This document shows, one piece after another, positions 30,856 to 45,471 of a stretch of DNA of 64,000 nucleotides. The stretch is from Pseudomonas crudilactis (GTDB lineage: Bacteria > Pseudomonadota > Gammaproteobacteria > Pseudomonadales > Pseudomonadaceae), in the NCBI RefSeq assembly GCF_013433315.1, contig NZ_WXVV01000011.1, forward strand, positions 149,868-213,867, in the 5' to 3' direction. The number at the start of each line of letters is the position of its first letter. Within the stretch, counting starts at the first letter, position 1. The notes beneath the pieces were generated by a model. It ran no database searches and was not told the DNA's origin. It saw only the letters and a program-made list of their open reading frames with translations. The position numbers and the translations under genes are program-made.

Positions 30856-32017
30856 CGGCGAACCCCAGGCTCCCTTGCTTGACCAGCTGGCACAGCAGGC
30901 CGCAAGCGTCTTCGTCGTTCAGCCACTCACCGAGGTTGTCGGTGTGCAGGGCGTCAGCGGCGCAGATCAGCTTCAGCAGTTCGCGCAGCTTGCCCGGCAG
31001 GTAACGGCTCTGACCGCTGGCGAACAGCAACAGGTCGTCATCGACTTCCGACCAGGCTAGACGCGCGCTCGGGTTGCGGATCAGGATGGCACCATCCTGC
31101 AGGGCGGCGAGGAAGTCTTCTTCTTCGATTCCTTCCGGGCCGGCCACCAGTTCTGGATAACGCGGCTCGGTCATGTACTGGCCGAACCAGGTCAGCAGCA
31201 GGCGCTCGTCGCTCATGTGTTCGGCGAGTAGGGCTTTCAGGCGATCCAGTGCGTCGTGTTGAATCTGGTGTGGATCGCTGGCCGGCTGTGCGTCGGCATC
31301 GGTGTAGCGCTCTTCATCAGTCAGGAACTGGCTGAGGAAGTCGGTGAAGTGGGTCAGCACTTCCGAAGCGCTCGGTGCACGGAAGCCGACCGAGTAAGTC
31401 ATGCAGTTGTCGACCGCGACACCGCAGTGGGCCAGACGTGGCGGCAGGTAGAGCATGTCGCCCGGTTCCAGCACCCACTCTTCGGTCTCGTGGAATTCGG
31501 CGAGGATGCGCAGATCGGCGTGTTGCAGCAGTGGGCTCTCGGAGTCGCACATCTGGCCGATTTTCCAGTTGCGCTTGCCGTGGCCTTGCAGCAGGAACAC
31601 GTCGTAGTTGTCGAAGTGCGGACCGACGCTGCCACCCGGTGCGGCGAAGCTGATCATCACATCGTCGACGCGCCAGCTCGGCAGGAAACGGAAGTTTTCC
31701 AGCAGCTCGCTGACTTCCGGGACGAATTGGTCGACGGCCTGAACCAGCAGGGTCCACTCTTTTTCCGGCAGTTTGCTGAATTCGTCTTCAGCGAACGGGC
31801 CGCGACGCAGTTCCCATGGGCGCTCGCCGTGCTCGATCACCAGGCGCGATTCGACTTCTTCTTCCAGGGCCAGGCCGGCCAGTTCGTCGGCGTCGATCGG
31901 GCTTTCGAAGTCAGGAATCGCCTGACGGATCAGCAATGGCTTTTTCTGCCAGTAGTCGCGCAGGAACTCGCGTGCTGTGATGCCGCCCAGAAGTTGAAGA
32001 GGAATATCGGGATTCAT
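30848..32017 (-). CDS. roxA: Cupin-fold 50S ribosomal protein L16 arginine hydroxylase (RoxA/YcfD-like)
   Basis: 389 residues from ATG 32017 (MNPDIPLQLLGGITAREFL); SD AGGTT precedes it, and the longer frame to 32041 is rejected. It has a JmjC-type double-stranded beta-helix with the iron-binding H-x-D in GPHFDNYDVFLLQ and a later histidine in RLAHCGVAV. The N-terminal YWQKKPLLIRQA block and C-terminal winged-helix region match ribosomal oxygenases of the YcfD type. These use 2-oxoglutarate and O2 to hydroxylate an arginine of ribosomal protein uL16. Function by homology. Confidence 0.9.
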   Translation of the reverse strand: MNPDIPLQLLGGITAREFLRDYWQKKPLLIRQAIPDFESPIDADELAGLALEEEVESRLVIEHGERPWELRRGPFAEDEFSKLPEKEWTLLVQAVDQFVPEVSELLENFRFLPSWRVDDVMISFAAPGGSVGPHFDNYDVFLLQGHGKRNWKIGQMCDSESPLLQHADLRILAEFHETEEWVLEPGDMLYLPPRLAHCGVAVDNCMTYSVGFRAPSASEVLTHFTDFLSQFLTDEERYTDADAQPASDPHQIQHDALDRLKALLAEHMSDERLLLTWFGQYMTEPRYPELVAGPEGIEEEDFLAALQDGAILIRNPSARLAWSEVDDDLLLFASGQSRYLPGKLRELLKLICAADALHTDNLGEWLNDEDACGLLCQLVKQGSLGFADE

Positions 32018-32060
32018 ATGTAACCTATTGAAAAAAAGCACTTTTCAGACGGGAATAAAA

Positions 32061-32081
32061 ACGCCCGGCGCGGCCGGGCGT
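32061..32081 (-). terminator. Terminator of purB
   Basis: Nine-base-pair stem ACGCCCGGC / GCCGGGCGT with a GCG loop, followed on the minus strand by UUUUAUU. It lies 22 bases beyond the purB stop. Confidence 0.9.
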
Positions 32082-32103
32082 CTCAAACGGATCAAGCGGT
32101 CGA

Positions 32104-33561
<1,458 letters not shown>

Positions 33562-33601
33562 TTACGCGTTACAGACTACAAAGCTTTTATTGCGCGGCGT
33601 T

Positions 33602-34225
33602 TTACTCGCTGCGCATCAACGGATACAGCTCTTTGAGCAGCTTGCGCCGGCTGATCACCAGCTGCCAGCGATGGCCGCCGAGCTGTCGCCACAGGCGCGC
33701 TGAACGAATGCCGGCAAGCAGCAGGGCGCGGATCTTCGAGGCATTGCTCGGTTGCTGCAGATTGCGCATGTCGCCGTGTACCTGAATACGTTGGCGCAGG
33801 GTACTCAGAGTGTCCTGGTACAGCGCGCCGCAAGCCGCGACCACGTTTTCGTGGGCCGGGCCGAAATGCTCGACCTGCGACTGGATCTGCGGCAAACGCT
33901 TGCCGATGATGTCGAGCATGTCGTTGCGCTTGGCCAGTTGACGCTCCAGGCCGAGCATCGAAAGGGCATAGCGCAGTGGCTCGCGTTGCAAGGTGCTCGG
34001 ATCGCGCTCGAGGGCGCCAATCAGTGCCCGGTAGCCCTCGCGCAGATTGATGTCGTCGCCGCCGTACACATCCAGCGTGTCCTTCGGGTCGCGCACCAGC
34101 AGGCTGCCGAGCATGCAGCTCAGGCCGGCTTCGCTGGTCTGACCGGTCTTGGCGATCCGGTCGACCAGTACAGCGGCGAGAAACACACCGCCGAGCGCCG
34201 TCAGTTGTTCCTGAGTCGGGCTCAT
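33602..34225 (-). CDS. hflD: High-frequency lysogenisation protein HflD homologue
   Basis: 207 residues from ATG 34225 ([19 protein letters not shown]). All-helical. Starts within the stop of mnmA (ATGA overlap), and the mnmA-hflD-purB order is conserved in gamma-proteobacteria. In E. coli HflD is a peripheral membrane protein that binds phage lambda CII; its normal cellular role is not clear. Confidence 0.93.
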   Translation of the reverse strand: MSPTQEQLTALGGVFLAAVLVDRIAKTGQTSEAGLSCMLGSLLVRDPKDTLDVYGGDDINLREGYRALIGALERDPSTLQREPLRYALSMLGLERQLAKRNDMLDIIGKRLPQIQSQVEHFGPAHENVVAACGALYQDTLSTLRQRIQVHGDMRNLQQPSNASKIRALLLAGIRSARLWRQLGGHRWQLVISRRKLLKELYPLMRSE

Positions 34226-35346
34226 GCCTGGCCGCTCCACGGCTCGGCGACTTCGATCACGCCGCCACCGAGGCAGATTTCACCGTCATAGAACACCACG
34301 GACTGGCCCGGCGTCACCGCGCGTTGCGGTTCGTCGAACACGGCGCGGTAGCCGTTGGCGGTTTTTTCCAGGGTGCAGGCCTGGTCGCTCTGGCGATAGC
34401 GAACCTTGGCGGTCAGGCGCAGCGGTTGGCTCAGGTCGATCGGGTTGACCCAATAAATTTCCGAGGCGAGCAGGGCGCCGGAGAACAGCCACGGATGGTT
34501 GTTGCCCTGGCCGACGATCAGCTCGTTGGTGTCCAGATCCTTGCGCAGCACATACCACGGCTCATCGCCGGCGTCTTTCAAGCCACCGATGCCGAGGCCC
34601 TGGCGCTGACCGATGGTGTGGTACATCAAGCCGTGGTGACGGCCGATGACTTCGCCTTCGGTGGTTTTGATCTCGCCCGGTTGCGCTGGCAGGTATTGCT
34701 TGAGGAAATCGCTGAAGCGACGCTCGCCGATGAAGCAGATCCCGGTGGAATCCTTCTTCTTGGCGGTGGCCAGTTCGTATTTCTCGGCAATAGCACGGAC
34801 TTCCGGTTTTTCCAGTTCGCCGACCGGGAACAGGGTCTTGGCGATCTGTTCGCCGCCAACGGCGTGCAGGAAGTAGCTCTGATCCTTGTTCGGATCGAGG
34901 CCTTTGAGCAGCTCGGTGCGGCCATCGATGTCGCGGCGGCGCACGTAGTGACCAGTGGCGATCAGGTCGGCGCCGAGCATCATGGCGTAGTCGAGGAACG
35001 CCTTGAACTTGATCTCGCGGTTACACAGGATGTCCGGATTCGGCGTGCGCCCGGCCTTGTATTCGGCGAGGAAATGCTCGAACACGTTGTCCCAGTACTC
35101 GGCGGCGAAGTTGGCGGTGTGCAGCTTGATGCCGATCTTGTCGCAGACAGCCTGGGCATCCGCCAGGTCGTCCATGGCGGTGCAGTATTCCGTTCCGTCG
35201 TCTTCTTCCCAGTTCTTCATGAACAGGCCTTCCACTTCATAACCCTGCTCGATCAGCAGGAGAGCGGAAACGGAAGAGTCCACGCCGCCGGACATGCCGA
35301 CAATGACGCGCTTCTTGGATGTGTCAGAAGGGGCTGGATCACGCAT
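34222..35346 (-). CDS. mnmA: tRNA-specific 2-thiouridylase
   Basis: 374 residues. Forms 2-thiouridine at wobble position 34 of tRNA for Lys, Glu and Gln, using sulfur from the TusBCDE relay, whose genes lie at 56.5-57.9 kb in this window. The ATP pyrophosphatase P-loop [13 protein letters not shown] is at the N-terminus. The catalytic cysteine pair appears in [12 protein letters not shown] and [14 protein letters not shown]. It overlaps hflD by four bases. Confidence 0.97.
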   Translation of the reverse strand: MRDPAPSDTSKKRVIVGMSGGVDSSVSALLLIEQGYEVEGLFMKNWEEDDGTEYCTAMDDLADAQAVCDKIGIKLHTANFAAEYWDNVFEHFLAEYKAGRTPNPDILCNREIKFKAFLDYAMMLGADLIATGHYVRRRDIDGRTELLKGLDPNKDQSYFLHAVGGEQIAKTLFPVGELEKPEVRAIAEKYELATAKKKDSTGICFIGERRFSDFLKQYLPAQPGEIKTTEGEVIGRHHGLMYHTIGQRQGLGIGGLKDAGDEPWYVLRKDLDTNELIVGQGNNHPWLFSGALLASEIYWVNPIDLSQPLRLTAKVRYRQSDQACTLEKTANGYRAVFDEPQRAVTPGQSVVFYDGEICLGGGVIEVAEPWSGQA

Positions 35347-35405
35347 AGGGATTCAATGAGTGTCTTGAAAAAGGACGCGATTCTAGCAGGCTCGCGGCCT
35401 CAAGG

Positions 35406-35852
35406 CTAAAGAGAAGGGCGGATCAGTTCGAGGCTGAAGTGATGACCGGCCAGATAATCGTCGATGCAACGGATGATCAGCTCGCTGCGCCAGTTGTCGC
35501 GCTGGGCCATTAATTCGTCGCGGGTCAGCCACTTGGCGCCGACGATGCCGTCATCGAGCTGGTAATCCGGGTGATGTTTGACGGCTTTGGCACTGAAACA
35601 CACGCGTTGGTAGGTCACGCCGTTGCTCGGCGCGGTGTACAGGTAAATGCCGATGACTCCGGTGGGCTCGACGTCCCAGCCGGTTTCTTCGAGGGTTTCG
35701 CGCACGGCGGCTTCGATCAGGGTTTCGTCCGGGTCGAGATGGCCGGCGGGCTGGTTGAGCACGTTACGCCCGGCCTTGTGTTCTTCGACCATCAGGAAGC
35801 GACCGTTGTCCTCGACGATGGTGGCGACGGTGATGTGGGGGAGCCATTCCAT
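35406..35852 (-). CDS. nudJ: Nudix hydrolase, phosphatase NudJ-like
   Basis: 148 residues. The Nudix box is complete: GHLDPDETLIEAAVRETLEE followed by TGW. The N-terminus MEWLPHITVATIVEDNGRFL and neighbourhood (directly upstream of mnmA, 59 bases) match NudJ, which hydrolyses nucleoside tri- and diphosphates and thiamine pyrophosphate precursors in E. coli. Substrate here is by homology only. Confidence 0.88.
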   Translation of the reverse strand: MEWLPHITVATIVEDNGRFLMVEEHKAGRNVLNQPAGHLDPDETLIEAAVRETLEETGWDVEPTGVIGIYLYTAPSNGVTYQRVCFSAKAVKHHPDYQLDDGIVGAKWLTRDELMAQRDNWRSELIIRCIDDYLAGHHFSLELIRPSL

Positions 35853-35887
35853 AAAACCTTCCTCAATCTATTGGTTGAAACCCAATC

Positions 35888-35983
35888 CCCTGTGGGAGCG
35901 AGCTTGCTCGCGAATGCGGTTTATCATTCAACATTTTCATTGACTGACCCGCCGCCTTCGCGAGCAAGCTCGCTCCCACAGGG
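35888..35983. repeat. REP doublet
   Basis: CCTGTGGGAGCGAGCTTGCT and its inverse AGCAAGCTCGCTCCCACAGG form long arms around a spacer of some 40 bases, between the Nudix gene and idh. Confidence 0.9.
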
Positions 35984-36002
35984 GGAGTGTGAACTCTGGA
36001 AA

Positions 36003-36033
36003 CACAAACCCCGGCACGGGGCCGGGGTTTGTG
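36003..36033 (-). terminator. Terminator-like hairpin after idh
   Basis: A perfect 13-bp stem CACAAACCCCGGC / GCCGGGGTTTGTG with a five-base loop lies 17 bases beyond the idh stop. The U tract that follows on the minus strand is short (UUUCC), so termination may be partial. Confidence 0.75.
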
Positions 36034-36050
36034 ATGTTCTCTTTACAACC

Positions 36051-38757
<2,707 letters not shown>

Positions 38758-40014
38758 ATGGGTTACAAGAAGATTCAGGTTCCAGCCGTCGGCGACAAAA
38801 TCACCGTCAATGCAGACCATTCTCTCAATGTTCCTGATAACCCGATCATCCCCTTCATCGAAGGTGACGGCATTGGTGTCGACATCAGTCCGGTGATGAT
38901 CAAGGTTGTCGATGCTGCAGTTCAAAAGGCATACGGCGGTAAGCGCAAGATTTCCTGGATGGAAGTCTACGCCGGGGAAAAAGCCACTCAGGTTTACGAT
39001 CAGGACACCTGGCTGCCTCAGGAAACCCTCGATGCAGTCAAGGATTACGTGGTTTCCATCAAAGGCCCGCTGACCACTCCAGTCGGTGGCGGCATCCGCT
39101 CGCTGAACGTGGCCCTGCGTCAGCAACTCGACCTCTACGTCTGCCTGCGCCCGGTGCGCTGGTTCGAAGGTGTGCCAAGCCCGGTGAAAAAACCCGGCGA
39201 CGTCGACATGACGATCTTCCGCGAGAACTCCGAAGACATCTATGCCGGCATCGAGTGGAAGGCCGGTTCGCCGGAAGCCACCAAGGTCATCAAATTCCTT
39301 AAAGAAGAAATGGGCGTCACCAAGATCCGTTTCGACGAAAACTGCGGCATCGGCGTCAAGCCGGTTTCGCTGGAAGGCACCAAGCGTCTTGCGCGCAAGG
39401 CTCTGCAATACGTAGTCGATAACGACCGCGATTCGCTGACCATCGTGCACAAAGGCAACATCATGAAGTTCACCGAAGGTGCCTTCAAAGAGTGGGCCTA
39501 CGAAGTGGCCGCTGAAGAATTCGGCGCGACCCTGCTCGACGGCGGCCCGTGGATGCAGTTCAAGAATCCGAAAACCGGCAAGAACGTTGTGGTCAAGGAC
39601 GCTATCGCTGACGCCATGCTCCAGCAGATCCTGCTGCGCCCGGCGGAATACGATGTGATCGCAACCCTTAACCTGAACGGCGACTACCTTTCCGACGCCC
39701 TGGCGGCGGAAGTGGGCGGTATCGGCATCGCACCGGGCGCCAACCTGTCCGACACCGTGGCGATGTTCGAAGCCACCCACGGTACTGCACCGAAGTACGC
39801 CGGCAAGGATCAGGTCAACCCGGGTTCGCTGATTCTCTCGGCTGAAATGATGCTGCGACACATGGGCTGGACGGAAGCGGCGGATCTGATCATCAAGGGC
39901 ACCAACGGCGCCATTGGTGCCAAGACTGTGACGTATGACTTTGAACGTTTGATGGAGGGGGCGAAGCTGGTTTCGTCTTCGGGCTTCGGCGATGCGTTGA
40001 TTTCGCATATGTAA
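38758..40014 (+). CDS. icd: Isocitrate dehydrogenase, dimeric NADP type
   Basis: 418 residues from ATG 38758 ([18 protein letters not shown]), SD GGAG eight bases upstream; the longer frame to 38665 is rejected. The N-terminal [15 protein letters not shown], phosphorylation-loop region [20 protein letters not shown] and the block [21 protein letters not shown] identify the Icd family. In E. coli the loop serine is phosphorylated by AceK to direct flux to isocitrate lyase; the same serine is present here. Confidence 0.97.
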   Translation: MGYKKIQVPAVGDKITVNADHSLNVPDNPIIPFIEGDGIGVDISPVMIKVVDAAVQKAYGGKRKISWMEVYAGEKATQVYDQDTWLPQETLDAVKDYVVSIKGPLTTPVGGGIRSLNVALRQQLDLYVCLRPVRWFEGVPSPVKKPGDVDMTIFRENSEDIYAGIEWKAGSPEATKVIKFLKEEMGVTKIRFDENCGIGVKPVSLEGTKRLARKALQYVVDNDRDSLTIVHKGNIMKFTEGAFKEWAYEVAAEEFGATLLDGGPWMQFKNPKTGKNVVVKDAIADAMLQQILLRPAEYDVIATLNLNGDYLSDALAAEVGGIGIAPGANLSDTVAMFEATHGTAPKYAGKDQVNPGSLILSAEMMLRHMGWTEAADLIIKGTNGAIGAKTVTYDFERLMEGAKLVSSSGFGDALISHM

Positions 40015-40028
40015 AAATGCGGGCACAC

Positions 40029-40070
40029 AAAAACCGCCTGACTCGATGAATTGAGTCAGGCGGTTTTTTT
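40029..40070. terminator. Bidirectional terminator between icd and cspD
   Basis: A perfect 16-bp stem (AAAAACCGCCTGACTC / GAGTCAGGCGGTTTTT) with an eight-base loop lies between the convergent icd and cspD. It has T on the plus side and A on the other, so it serves both genes. Confidence 0.95.
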
Positions 40071-40091
40071 ATGGCTGAAAATTCAGCGGCG

Positions 40092-40373
40092 TCAGTTGGT
40101 CACTTTTTCTTCGTGAGTGGCGACCTGGATCGCCTCTTTCACGGCGTCGGCCGCGCAAATCTTCACGGCATGAAGGCCTTTGGGGCCTTGCACGATGTCG
40201 AATTTCACTGCCTGACCCGCTTTCAGGGTTTTATACCCGTCCATTTCAATGGCCGAGTAGTGCGCAAAGAAATCGATGTCTTTGCCATCCTCATCGCGGC
40301 CTTCACGGGCGTCGGTATTGATAAAGCCGAATCCCTTGGCATTGTTGAACCATTTCACCTTGCCGACAGCCAT
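40092..40373 (-). CDS. cspD: Cold-shock-like protein CspD
   Basis: 93 residues from ATG 40373 ([19 protein letters not shown]). One cold-shock domain with RNP1 (KGFGFI) and RNP2 (FFAHYS), plus the C-terminal extension that sets CspD apart from shorter Csp proteins. CspD of E. coli binds single-stranded DNA and inhibits replication in stationary phase. Divergent from clpS, the usual arrangement. Confidence 0.95.
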   Translation of the reverse strand: MAVGKVKWFNNAKGFGFINTDAREGRDEDGKDIDFFAHYSAIEMDGYKTLKAGQAVKFDIVQGPKGLHAVKICAADAVKEAIQVATHEEKVTN

Positions 40374-40597
40374 GCTCAAATCCCTCTGCAACAGACTCCA
40401 TCGCTGGAGTATCATCCAATTCATCCGCAATCTAATCCGTTAAAAGGATTGACTCCGCGGATCTTTTTTACCCACTGTGGGCTCTATTGGTTGTAACACC
40501 GTTTTCCCGATAGTCAAGGTGACCGGGCAGTCGGAGTTGAAAACGTGGACAACCGCCCCCACCACTGTATTTGCACAACTGACGAACCTTTCTTTCC

Positions 40598-40981
40598 ATG
40601 CATGCAATCAGCCAGATTCGACTAACATTCAATCAGGATCGCCCGCTTCTCCAAAAGGATCTTCCAGAGGAGCACGACGACGATTCGGCAGGCGTTGCTG
40701 TTCAGGAAGCAAAGCCTGCGTTACAGGCGCCGCCGATGTACAAGGTGGTTTTGTTTAATGATGACTACACACCGATGGATTTCGTCGTCGAAGTGCTCGA
40801 GGTGTTTTTTAACCTGAATCGCGAGCTGGCGACCAAGGTCATGCTGGCCGTCCACACAGAAGGACGGGCAGTATGTGGAGTGTTTACCCGCGACATCGCC
40901 GAGACAAAGGCCATGCAGGTCAACCAGTACGCCAGGGAAAGCCAGCATCCGCTACTCTGTGAAATCGAGAAGGACGGTTAA
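40598..40981 (+). CDS. clpS: ClpS, N-end-rule adaptor for ClpAP
   Basis: 127 residues. A flexible acidic N-tail precedes the core [21 protein letters not shown], where the [10 protein letters not shown] block lines the N-degron pocket. Ends [11 protein letters not shown]. Delivers proteins with leucine, phenylalanine, tyrosine or tryptophan at the N-terminus to ClpAP. Followed by clpA after 30 bases; bpt and aat, which make such N-termini, are 3-5 kb downstream. Confidence 0.96.
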   Translation: MHAISQIRLTFNQDRPLLQKDLPEEHDDDSAGVAVQEAKPALQAPPMYKVVLFNDDYTPMDFVVEVLEVFFNLNRELATKVMLAVHTEGRAVCGVFTRDIAETKAMQVNQYARESQHPLLCEIEKDG

Positions 40982-41011
40982 TCGCCGACCACTTGGGTAT
41001 GAGGTGAAGCT

Positions 41012-43282
41012 ATGTTAAACCGCGAGCTCGAAGTCACCCTCAATCTAGCCTTCAAGGAGGCTCGTTCGAAACGTCATGAATTCATGACCGTCGAACACCT
41101 TTTGCTGGCCCTATTGGACAATGAGGCTGCCGCCACCGTTTTGCGTGCCTGCGGCGCAAACCTCGACAAACTCAAGCATGACCTGCAGGAGTTCATCGAC
41201 TCCACCACGCCATTGATCCCCGTTCATGACGAAGATCGCGAAACCCAGCCAACCCTGGGCTTCCAGCGTGTACTGCAACGTGCTGTTTTCCACGTACAGA
41301 GCTCGGGCAAACGCGAAGTAACCGGCGCCAACGTGCTGGTTGCCATCTTCAGTGAGCAAGAGAGTCAGGCAGTGTTCCTGCTGAAACAGCAGAGCGTTGC
41401 GCGCATCGATGTCGTCAACTACATCGCTCACGGCATTTCCAAAGTGCCGGGGCATGGCGATCACTCTGAAGGTGAACAAGATATGCAGGACGACGAGGGC
41501 GGTGAGTCTTCTTCTTCAGGCAATCCTCTGGATGCTTATGCCAGCAACCTCAACGAACTCGCGCGTCAGGGTCGAATAGATCCGCTGGTCGGCCGTGAGT
41601 CGGAAGTCGAGCGTGTCGCGCAGATTCTGGCGCGCCGGCGCAAAAACAATCCGTTGCTGGTCGGTGAAGCGGGCGTGGGTAAAACCGCGATTGCCGAAGG
41701 TCTGGCCAAGCGCATTGTCGACAACCAGGTGCCGGATCTGCTGGCCAACAGCGTTGTTTATTCGCTTGACCTTGGCGCTCTGCTCGCAGGCACCAAGTAT
41801 CGCGGTGATTTCGAGAAGCGCTTCAAGGCGCTGCTCAATGAACTGAAAAAACGCCCGCAGGCGATCCTGTTCATCGACGAGATCCACACCATCATCGGTG
41901 CCGGCGCTGCGTCGGGCGGGGTCATGGACGCTTCGAATCTGCTCAAACCGCTGCTGTCGTCTGGCGACATTCGCTGCATCGGTTCGACCACGTTCCAGGA
42001 ATTCCGCGGCATTTTCGAGAAGGATCGTGCCTTGGCGCGTCGCTTCCAGAAGGTCGATGTCGTCGAGCCGTCGGTGGAAGACACCATCGGTATCCTGCGC
42101 GGCCTGAAAGGGCGTTTCGAGCAGCACCACAACATCGAATACAGCGATGAGTCGTTGCGCGCCGCTGCTGAACTGGCCTCGCGCTACATCAATGACCGGC
42201 ATATGCCGGACAAGGCCATCGACGTGATCGACGAGGCGGGCGCCTACCAGCGTCTGCAGCCGGTCGAAAAACGTGTGAAGCGTATTGAAGTACCGCAAGT
42301 CGAAGACATCGTCGCGAAAATCGCACGGATTCCGCCGAAGCACGTCACCAGCTCCGACAAAGAGCTGCTGCGTAATCTTGAGCGTGACCTGAAGCTGACG
42401 GTATTTGGTCAGGACGCGGCGATCGATTCGCTGTCGACCGCGATCAAACTGTCCCGTGCCGGGCTTAAATCGCCTGACAAGCCCGTCGGTTCGTTCCTGT
42501 TCGCAGGCCCGACCGGTGTCGGTAAAACCGAGGCTGCGCGGCAACTGGCCAAGGCGCTGGGGATCGAACTGGTTCGCTTCGACATGTCCGAATACATGGA
42601 GCGTCACACCGTATCGCGTCTGATCGGTGCGCCTCCGGGCTATGTCGGTTTCGATCAGGGCGGTCTGTTGACCGAGGCGATCACCAAGCAACCGCACTGC
42701 GTATTGCTCCTCGATGAAATCGAGAAGGCGCATCCGGAAGTCTTCAACCTGCTGTTGCAGGTGATGGACCACGGTACGCTGACCGACAACAACGGGCGCA
42801 AGGCGGACTTCCGCAATGTGATCGTGATCATGACTACCAACGCCGGTGCCGAAACGGCCGCGCGGGCTTCGATCGGTTTCACCCATCAGGACCACTCGTC
42901 TGATGCGATGGAAGTGATCAAGAAGAGCTTTACGCCGGAGTTCCGTAACCGACTGGACACCATTATCCAGTTTGGTCGCCTCAGTCATGAGGTCATCAAA
43001 AGTGTGGTGGACAAGTTCCTCACCGAGCTTCAGGCGCAGCTGGAAGACAAGCGTGTGTTGCTTGAGGTTACCGACGCGGCGCGCAGTTGGCTGGCGGCGG
43101 GTGGTTATGACTCGGCGATGGGCGCGCGTCCGATGGCGCGTCTGATTCAGGACAAGATCAAGCGTCCGTTGGCGGAGGAGATTCTGTTTGGCGAGCTGGC
43201 CGAGCATGGCGGTGTGGTGCACATCGACATCAAGGATGGTGAGTTGACGTTTGACTTCGAAACTACCGCAGAAATGGCCTGA
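41012..43282 (+). CDS. clpA: ATP-dependent Clp protease ATP-binding subunit ClpA
   Basis: 756 residues. Unfoldase of the ClpAP protease. A double Clp N-domain (to about residue 145) is followed by an acidic linker ([18 protein letters not shown]). D1 has Walker [14 protein letters not shown] and Walker [13 protein letters not shown]2 has Walker [14 protein letters not shown] and Walker [15 protein letters not shown]. The IGF/L loop that docks ClpP is in the D2 C-terminal half (SIGFTHQ). Length is normal. A terminator follows. Confidence 0.97.
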   Translation: MLNRELEVTLNLAFKEARSKRHEFMTVEHLLLALLDNEAAATVLRACGANLDKLKHDLQEFIDSTTPLIPVHDEDRETQPTLGFQRVLQRAVFHVQSSGKREVTGANVLVAIFSEQESQAVFLLKQQSVARIDVVNYIAHGISKVPGHGDHSEGEQDMQDDEGGESSSSGNPLDAYASNLNELARQGRIDPLVGRESEVERVAQILARRRKNNPLLVGEAGVGKTAIAEGLAKRIVDNQVPDLLANSVVYSLDLGALLAGTKYRGDFEKRFKALLNELKKRPQAILFIDEIHTIIGAGAASGGVMDASNLLKPLLSSGDIRCIGSTTFQEFRGIFEKDRALARRFQKVDVVEPSVEDTIGILRGLKGRFEQHHNIEYSDESLRAAAELASRYINDRHMPDKAIDVIDEAGAYQRLQPVEKRVKRIEVPQVEDIVAKIARIPPKHVTSSDKELLRNLERDLKLTVFGQDAAIDSLSTAIKLSRAGLKSPDKPVGSFLFAGPTGVGKTEAARQLAKALGIELVRFDMSEYMERHTVSRLIGAPPGYVGFDQGGLLTEAITKQPHCVLLLDEIEKAHPEVFNLLLQVMDHGTLTDNNGRKADFRNVIVIMTTNAGAETAARASIGFTHQDHSSDAMEVIKKSFTPEFRNRLDTIIQFGRLSHEVIKSVVDKFLTELQAQLEDKRVLLEVTDAARSWLAAGGYDSAMGARPMARLIQDKIKRPLAEEILFGELAEHGGVVHIDIKDGELTFDFETTAEMA

Positions 43283-43297
43283 TGGCCTGAGATCAAG

Positions 43298-43320
43298 AGG
43301 GCGCCTTCGGGCGCCTTTTT
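43298..43320 (+). terminator. Terminator of clpSA
   Basis: Stem GGCGCC / GGCGCC with a TTCG tetraloop followed by five T, 15 bases beyond the clpA stop. Confidence 0.93.
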
Positions 43321-43327
43321 GTTATTT

Positions 43328-44315
43328 GTCGTTTGGGTTTTTTGGGTGAATATCCGTTGCTGCGGTGATGGCTTATTACGGTTTCGCCCTTACGGCGACT
43401 CACTTTTTTTCAAACGCCAAAAAAAGTAAGCAAAAAACGCTTGCTCCTACGTGCGGCCCGCTCGCTGGGGCTCGGGGTTCCTTCGCTGCGGGATCGATCC
43501 GGGCGCAGCGCCTACGGTTTGCTGCGCTGCACCTCCTCTCGCTGTGTTTGGCTGCGCCAAACGGTCGCTGCGCTCCCACGCCCGGATCAATCCCTCCACT
43601 CAGCCTTCCGACGTCGCCCGTGGATCAAGATCAAGAGCAGGCGAGCTGACACTCGGCCTATTGAGTGGTGAAAAGCACAGCGTGGCCGGCTTTTGATTTG
43701 CGTTGGATTCGCCCCTCATCGGAAAGCCGCCCGCCCAGCCCTCTCCCGAGGGAGAGGGAGCCGATCTGTGGGCTTTTCAAAACCTGAGTTCACCGCGGTA
43801 TCGCACGTCGGCGTAGCTCTCCCAAACACTTCGGTCAGTCCCCTCACCCTCCGTGAGTAGAGGGAGAGGGGCTGCTTTGTGTGCTTTTCAAAGCCTGAGT
43901 TCAACGCGGTATCGCACGTCGGCGTAGCTCTCCCATACACCTCGGTCAGTCCCCTCTCCCTCCGGGAGAGGGCTAGGGTGAGGGGCTCTTGATCTGGCTT
44001 TTGATCTGGCTTCGGCTTTTGATCTTTTGCCCCATCGGCAGGCCGAGCGAAGGTGTTCATCCGGGGGGTAGGCGCGCAGCGCCGTGCGGCGCAGCCGCAT
44101 TCATCGAGAGGAGGTGCAGCGAAGCAAACCGTAGGCGATGCCCCCGGATGGACACCGTAGCGAGGGAACACTGAGCCTCAGCGAAGTGCCGTACGCCAGG
44201 GGCAAAGCCTTTTGGTTCCTTTTTGGCGTTTGAAAAAGGGACTCGCTGTAAGAGCGAAACCGCCAGCGGCAGCACCCGCAGCAACGGATATGCCCCCAAA
44301 CCCAAACCCAAACCA
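43328..44315. repeat. Non-coding island with about 245-bp inverted arms
   Basis: The left arm (about 43328-43575) and right arm (about 44065-44315) are imperfect inverse copies: both read ATATCCGTTGCTGCGG, then GGTTTCGC.CTTAC.GCGA, TTTTTCAAACGCCAAAAA, and finally CGCCTACGGTTTGCTGCGCT or a close variant. Short frames in it (for example 43451-43696 and 44057-44323) read alike on both arms because of the symmetry, and have no family resemblance. It separates clpA from infA by more than 1 kb, with no transposase. Confidence 0.8.
43766..43966. repeat. Tandem 111-bp duplication inside the island
   Basis: GCTTTTCAAAACCTGAGTTC at 43772 recurs as GCTTTTCAAAGCCTGAGTTC at 43883, and similarity continues through GCGGTATCGCACGTCGGCGT and TCGGTCAGTCCCCTC. 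The period is 111 bases with only scattered changes. Purine-rich GGGAGAGGG runs flank each copy. Confidence 0.85.
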
Positions 44316-44338
44316 AACCCCAAAACGCAGACACAAAA

Positions 44339-44360
44339 ACGCCCGGCATAAACCGGGCGT
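44339..44360 (-). terminator. Terminator of infA
   Basis: Eight-base-pair stem ACGCCCGG / CCGGGCGT with a six-base loop, followed on the minus strand by UUUUUGUGU; it begins 16 bases beyond the infA stop. Confidence 0.92.
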
Positions 44361-44375
44361 TCTGTATTGACTTGA

Positions 44376-44594
44376 TTAACGAGCGCGGTAAGTGATGCGC
44401 CCTTTGCTCAAGTCATAGGGCGTCAGCTCGACGCGCACTTTGTCACCGGTAAGAATACGAATGTAGTTCTTGCGCATCTTGCCGGAAATATGCGCGGTTA
44501 CGACGTGCCCATTTTCCAACTCCACACGAAACATGGTGTTGGGCAGGGTGTCGACGACAGTGCCTTCCATTTCGAAGCTGTCTTCTTTCGACAT
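44376..44594 (-). CDS. infA: Translation initiation factor IF-1
   Basis: 72 residues from ATG 44594 ([20 protein letters not shown]); the longer frame to 44660 is rejected. A single S1/OB-fold domain, matching IF-1 along its length and ending [13 protein letters not shown]. Binds the ribosomal A site during initiation. It lies downstream of bpt in the same direction, with 112 bases between. Confidence 0.98.
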
Positions 44595-44706
44595 GCAGTA
44601 AAGCCCTCGGTATCCAATGAATGGCCCGGTGCAACTGCGCCAGGCAAAAGCGGCGTGCATTGTGCCCGAAAAATGGGGTTTACGCCAAGGGGTTTACGGC
44701 TTGGGT

Positions 44707-45414
44707 TTAGTTGAGGATGACCCAGCGCTGATTAATCAGCAATTCGATGGGTCGGTATTGCGTCTTGTAGTTCATCTTTTTGCAGTTCTTGATCCAGTAA
44801 CCGAGGTACACCGCCTCAAGCCCGAGACGCTGTGCCTCGGCGATTTGCCAGAGGATGGCAAATCGGCCAAGGCTGCGGCGCTCTTCGTCGGGTTCGTAGA
44901 AGGTGTACACCGCTGACAAACCGTTCGGCAGTAAATCGGTCACCGCCACGGCCAGTAACCGTCCGTCGAGTCGGAATTCGTAAAAACGCGAGAAGGGCAG
45001 GTCACGTACCAGAAAAGTCGAGAATTGATCACGGCTTGGCGGGTACATATCGCCGTCGGCGTGGCGTTGTTCGATATAGCGCTGGTACAGATCGAAATAT
45101 TCTTCACTGAATTGCGGTTTGGCCGGGCGCACCTGCAAATCCGCGTTGCGCTTGAAAATCCGCTTCTGCTGACGATTAGGTGTGAACTGCGCCACCGGAA
45201 TGCGCGCAGGCACGCACGCATTGCAGTTCTGGCAATGCGGCCGGTACAGATGATCGCCACTGCGGCGAAAGCCCATTTCCGACAGGTCTGCGTAGACATG
45301 CACATCCATGGGCTGGCTCGGGTCGAGAAACAGGGTGGTGGCCTGCTCCTCGGGCAGATAACTGCAAGAGTGAGGCTGAGTGGCATAGAACTTCAACCGC
45401 GCCAACTCGGTCAT
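44707..45414 (-). CDS. bpt: Aspartate/glutamate leucyltransferase (Bpt)
   Basis: 235 residues from ATG 45414 ([20 protein letters not shown]), SD GAGGG. Transfers leucine from Leu-tRNA to proteins with N-terminal aspartate or glutamate, creating an N-degron for ClpS-ClpAP. Belongs to the arginyltransferase (ATE) fold family; the cysteine-rich block [15 protein letters not shown] and [18 protein letters not shown] are present. Located 57 bases after aat, so the two transferases form an operon. Confidence 0.93.
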   Translation of the reverse strand: MTELARLKFYATQPHSCSYLPEEQATTLFLDPSQPMDVHVYADLSEMGFRRSGDHLYRPHCQNCNACVPARIPVAQFTPNRQQKRIFKRNADLQVRPAKPQFSEEYFDLYQRYIEQRHADGDMYPPSRDQFSTFLVRDLPFSRFYEFRLDGRLLAVAVTDLLPNGLSAVYTFYEPDEERRSLGRFAILWQIAEAQRLGLEAVYLGYWIKNCKKMNYKTQYRPIELLINQRWVILN

Positions 45415-45471
45415 GATCAACCCTCGGGATAAGCTGGTGAATTAAGTGTAAGCCACGCGCGCAAAAGTCGC

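Noticed and set aside
43373..44323. Short frames of 61-151 residues in the clpA-infA island
   Set aside because: They follow the inverted arms and tandem repeat, so their similarity to each other reflects repeat symmetry and not coding selection; none has a good SD.
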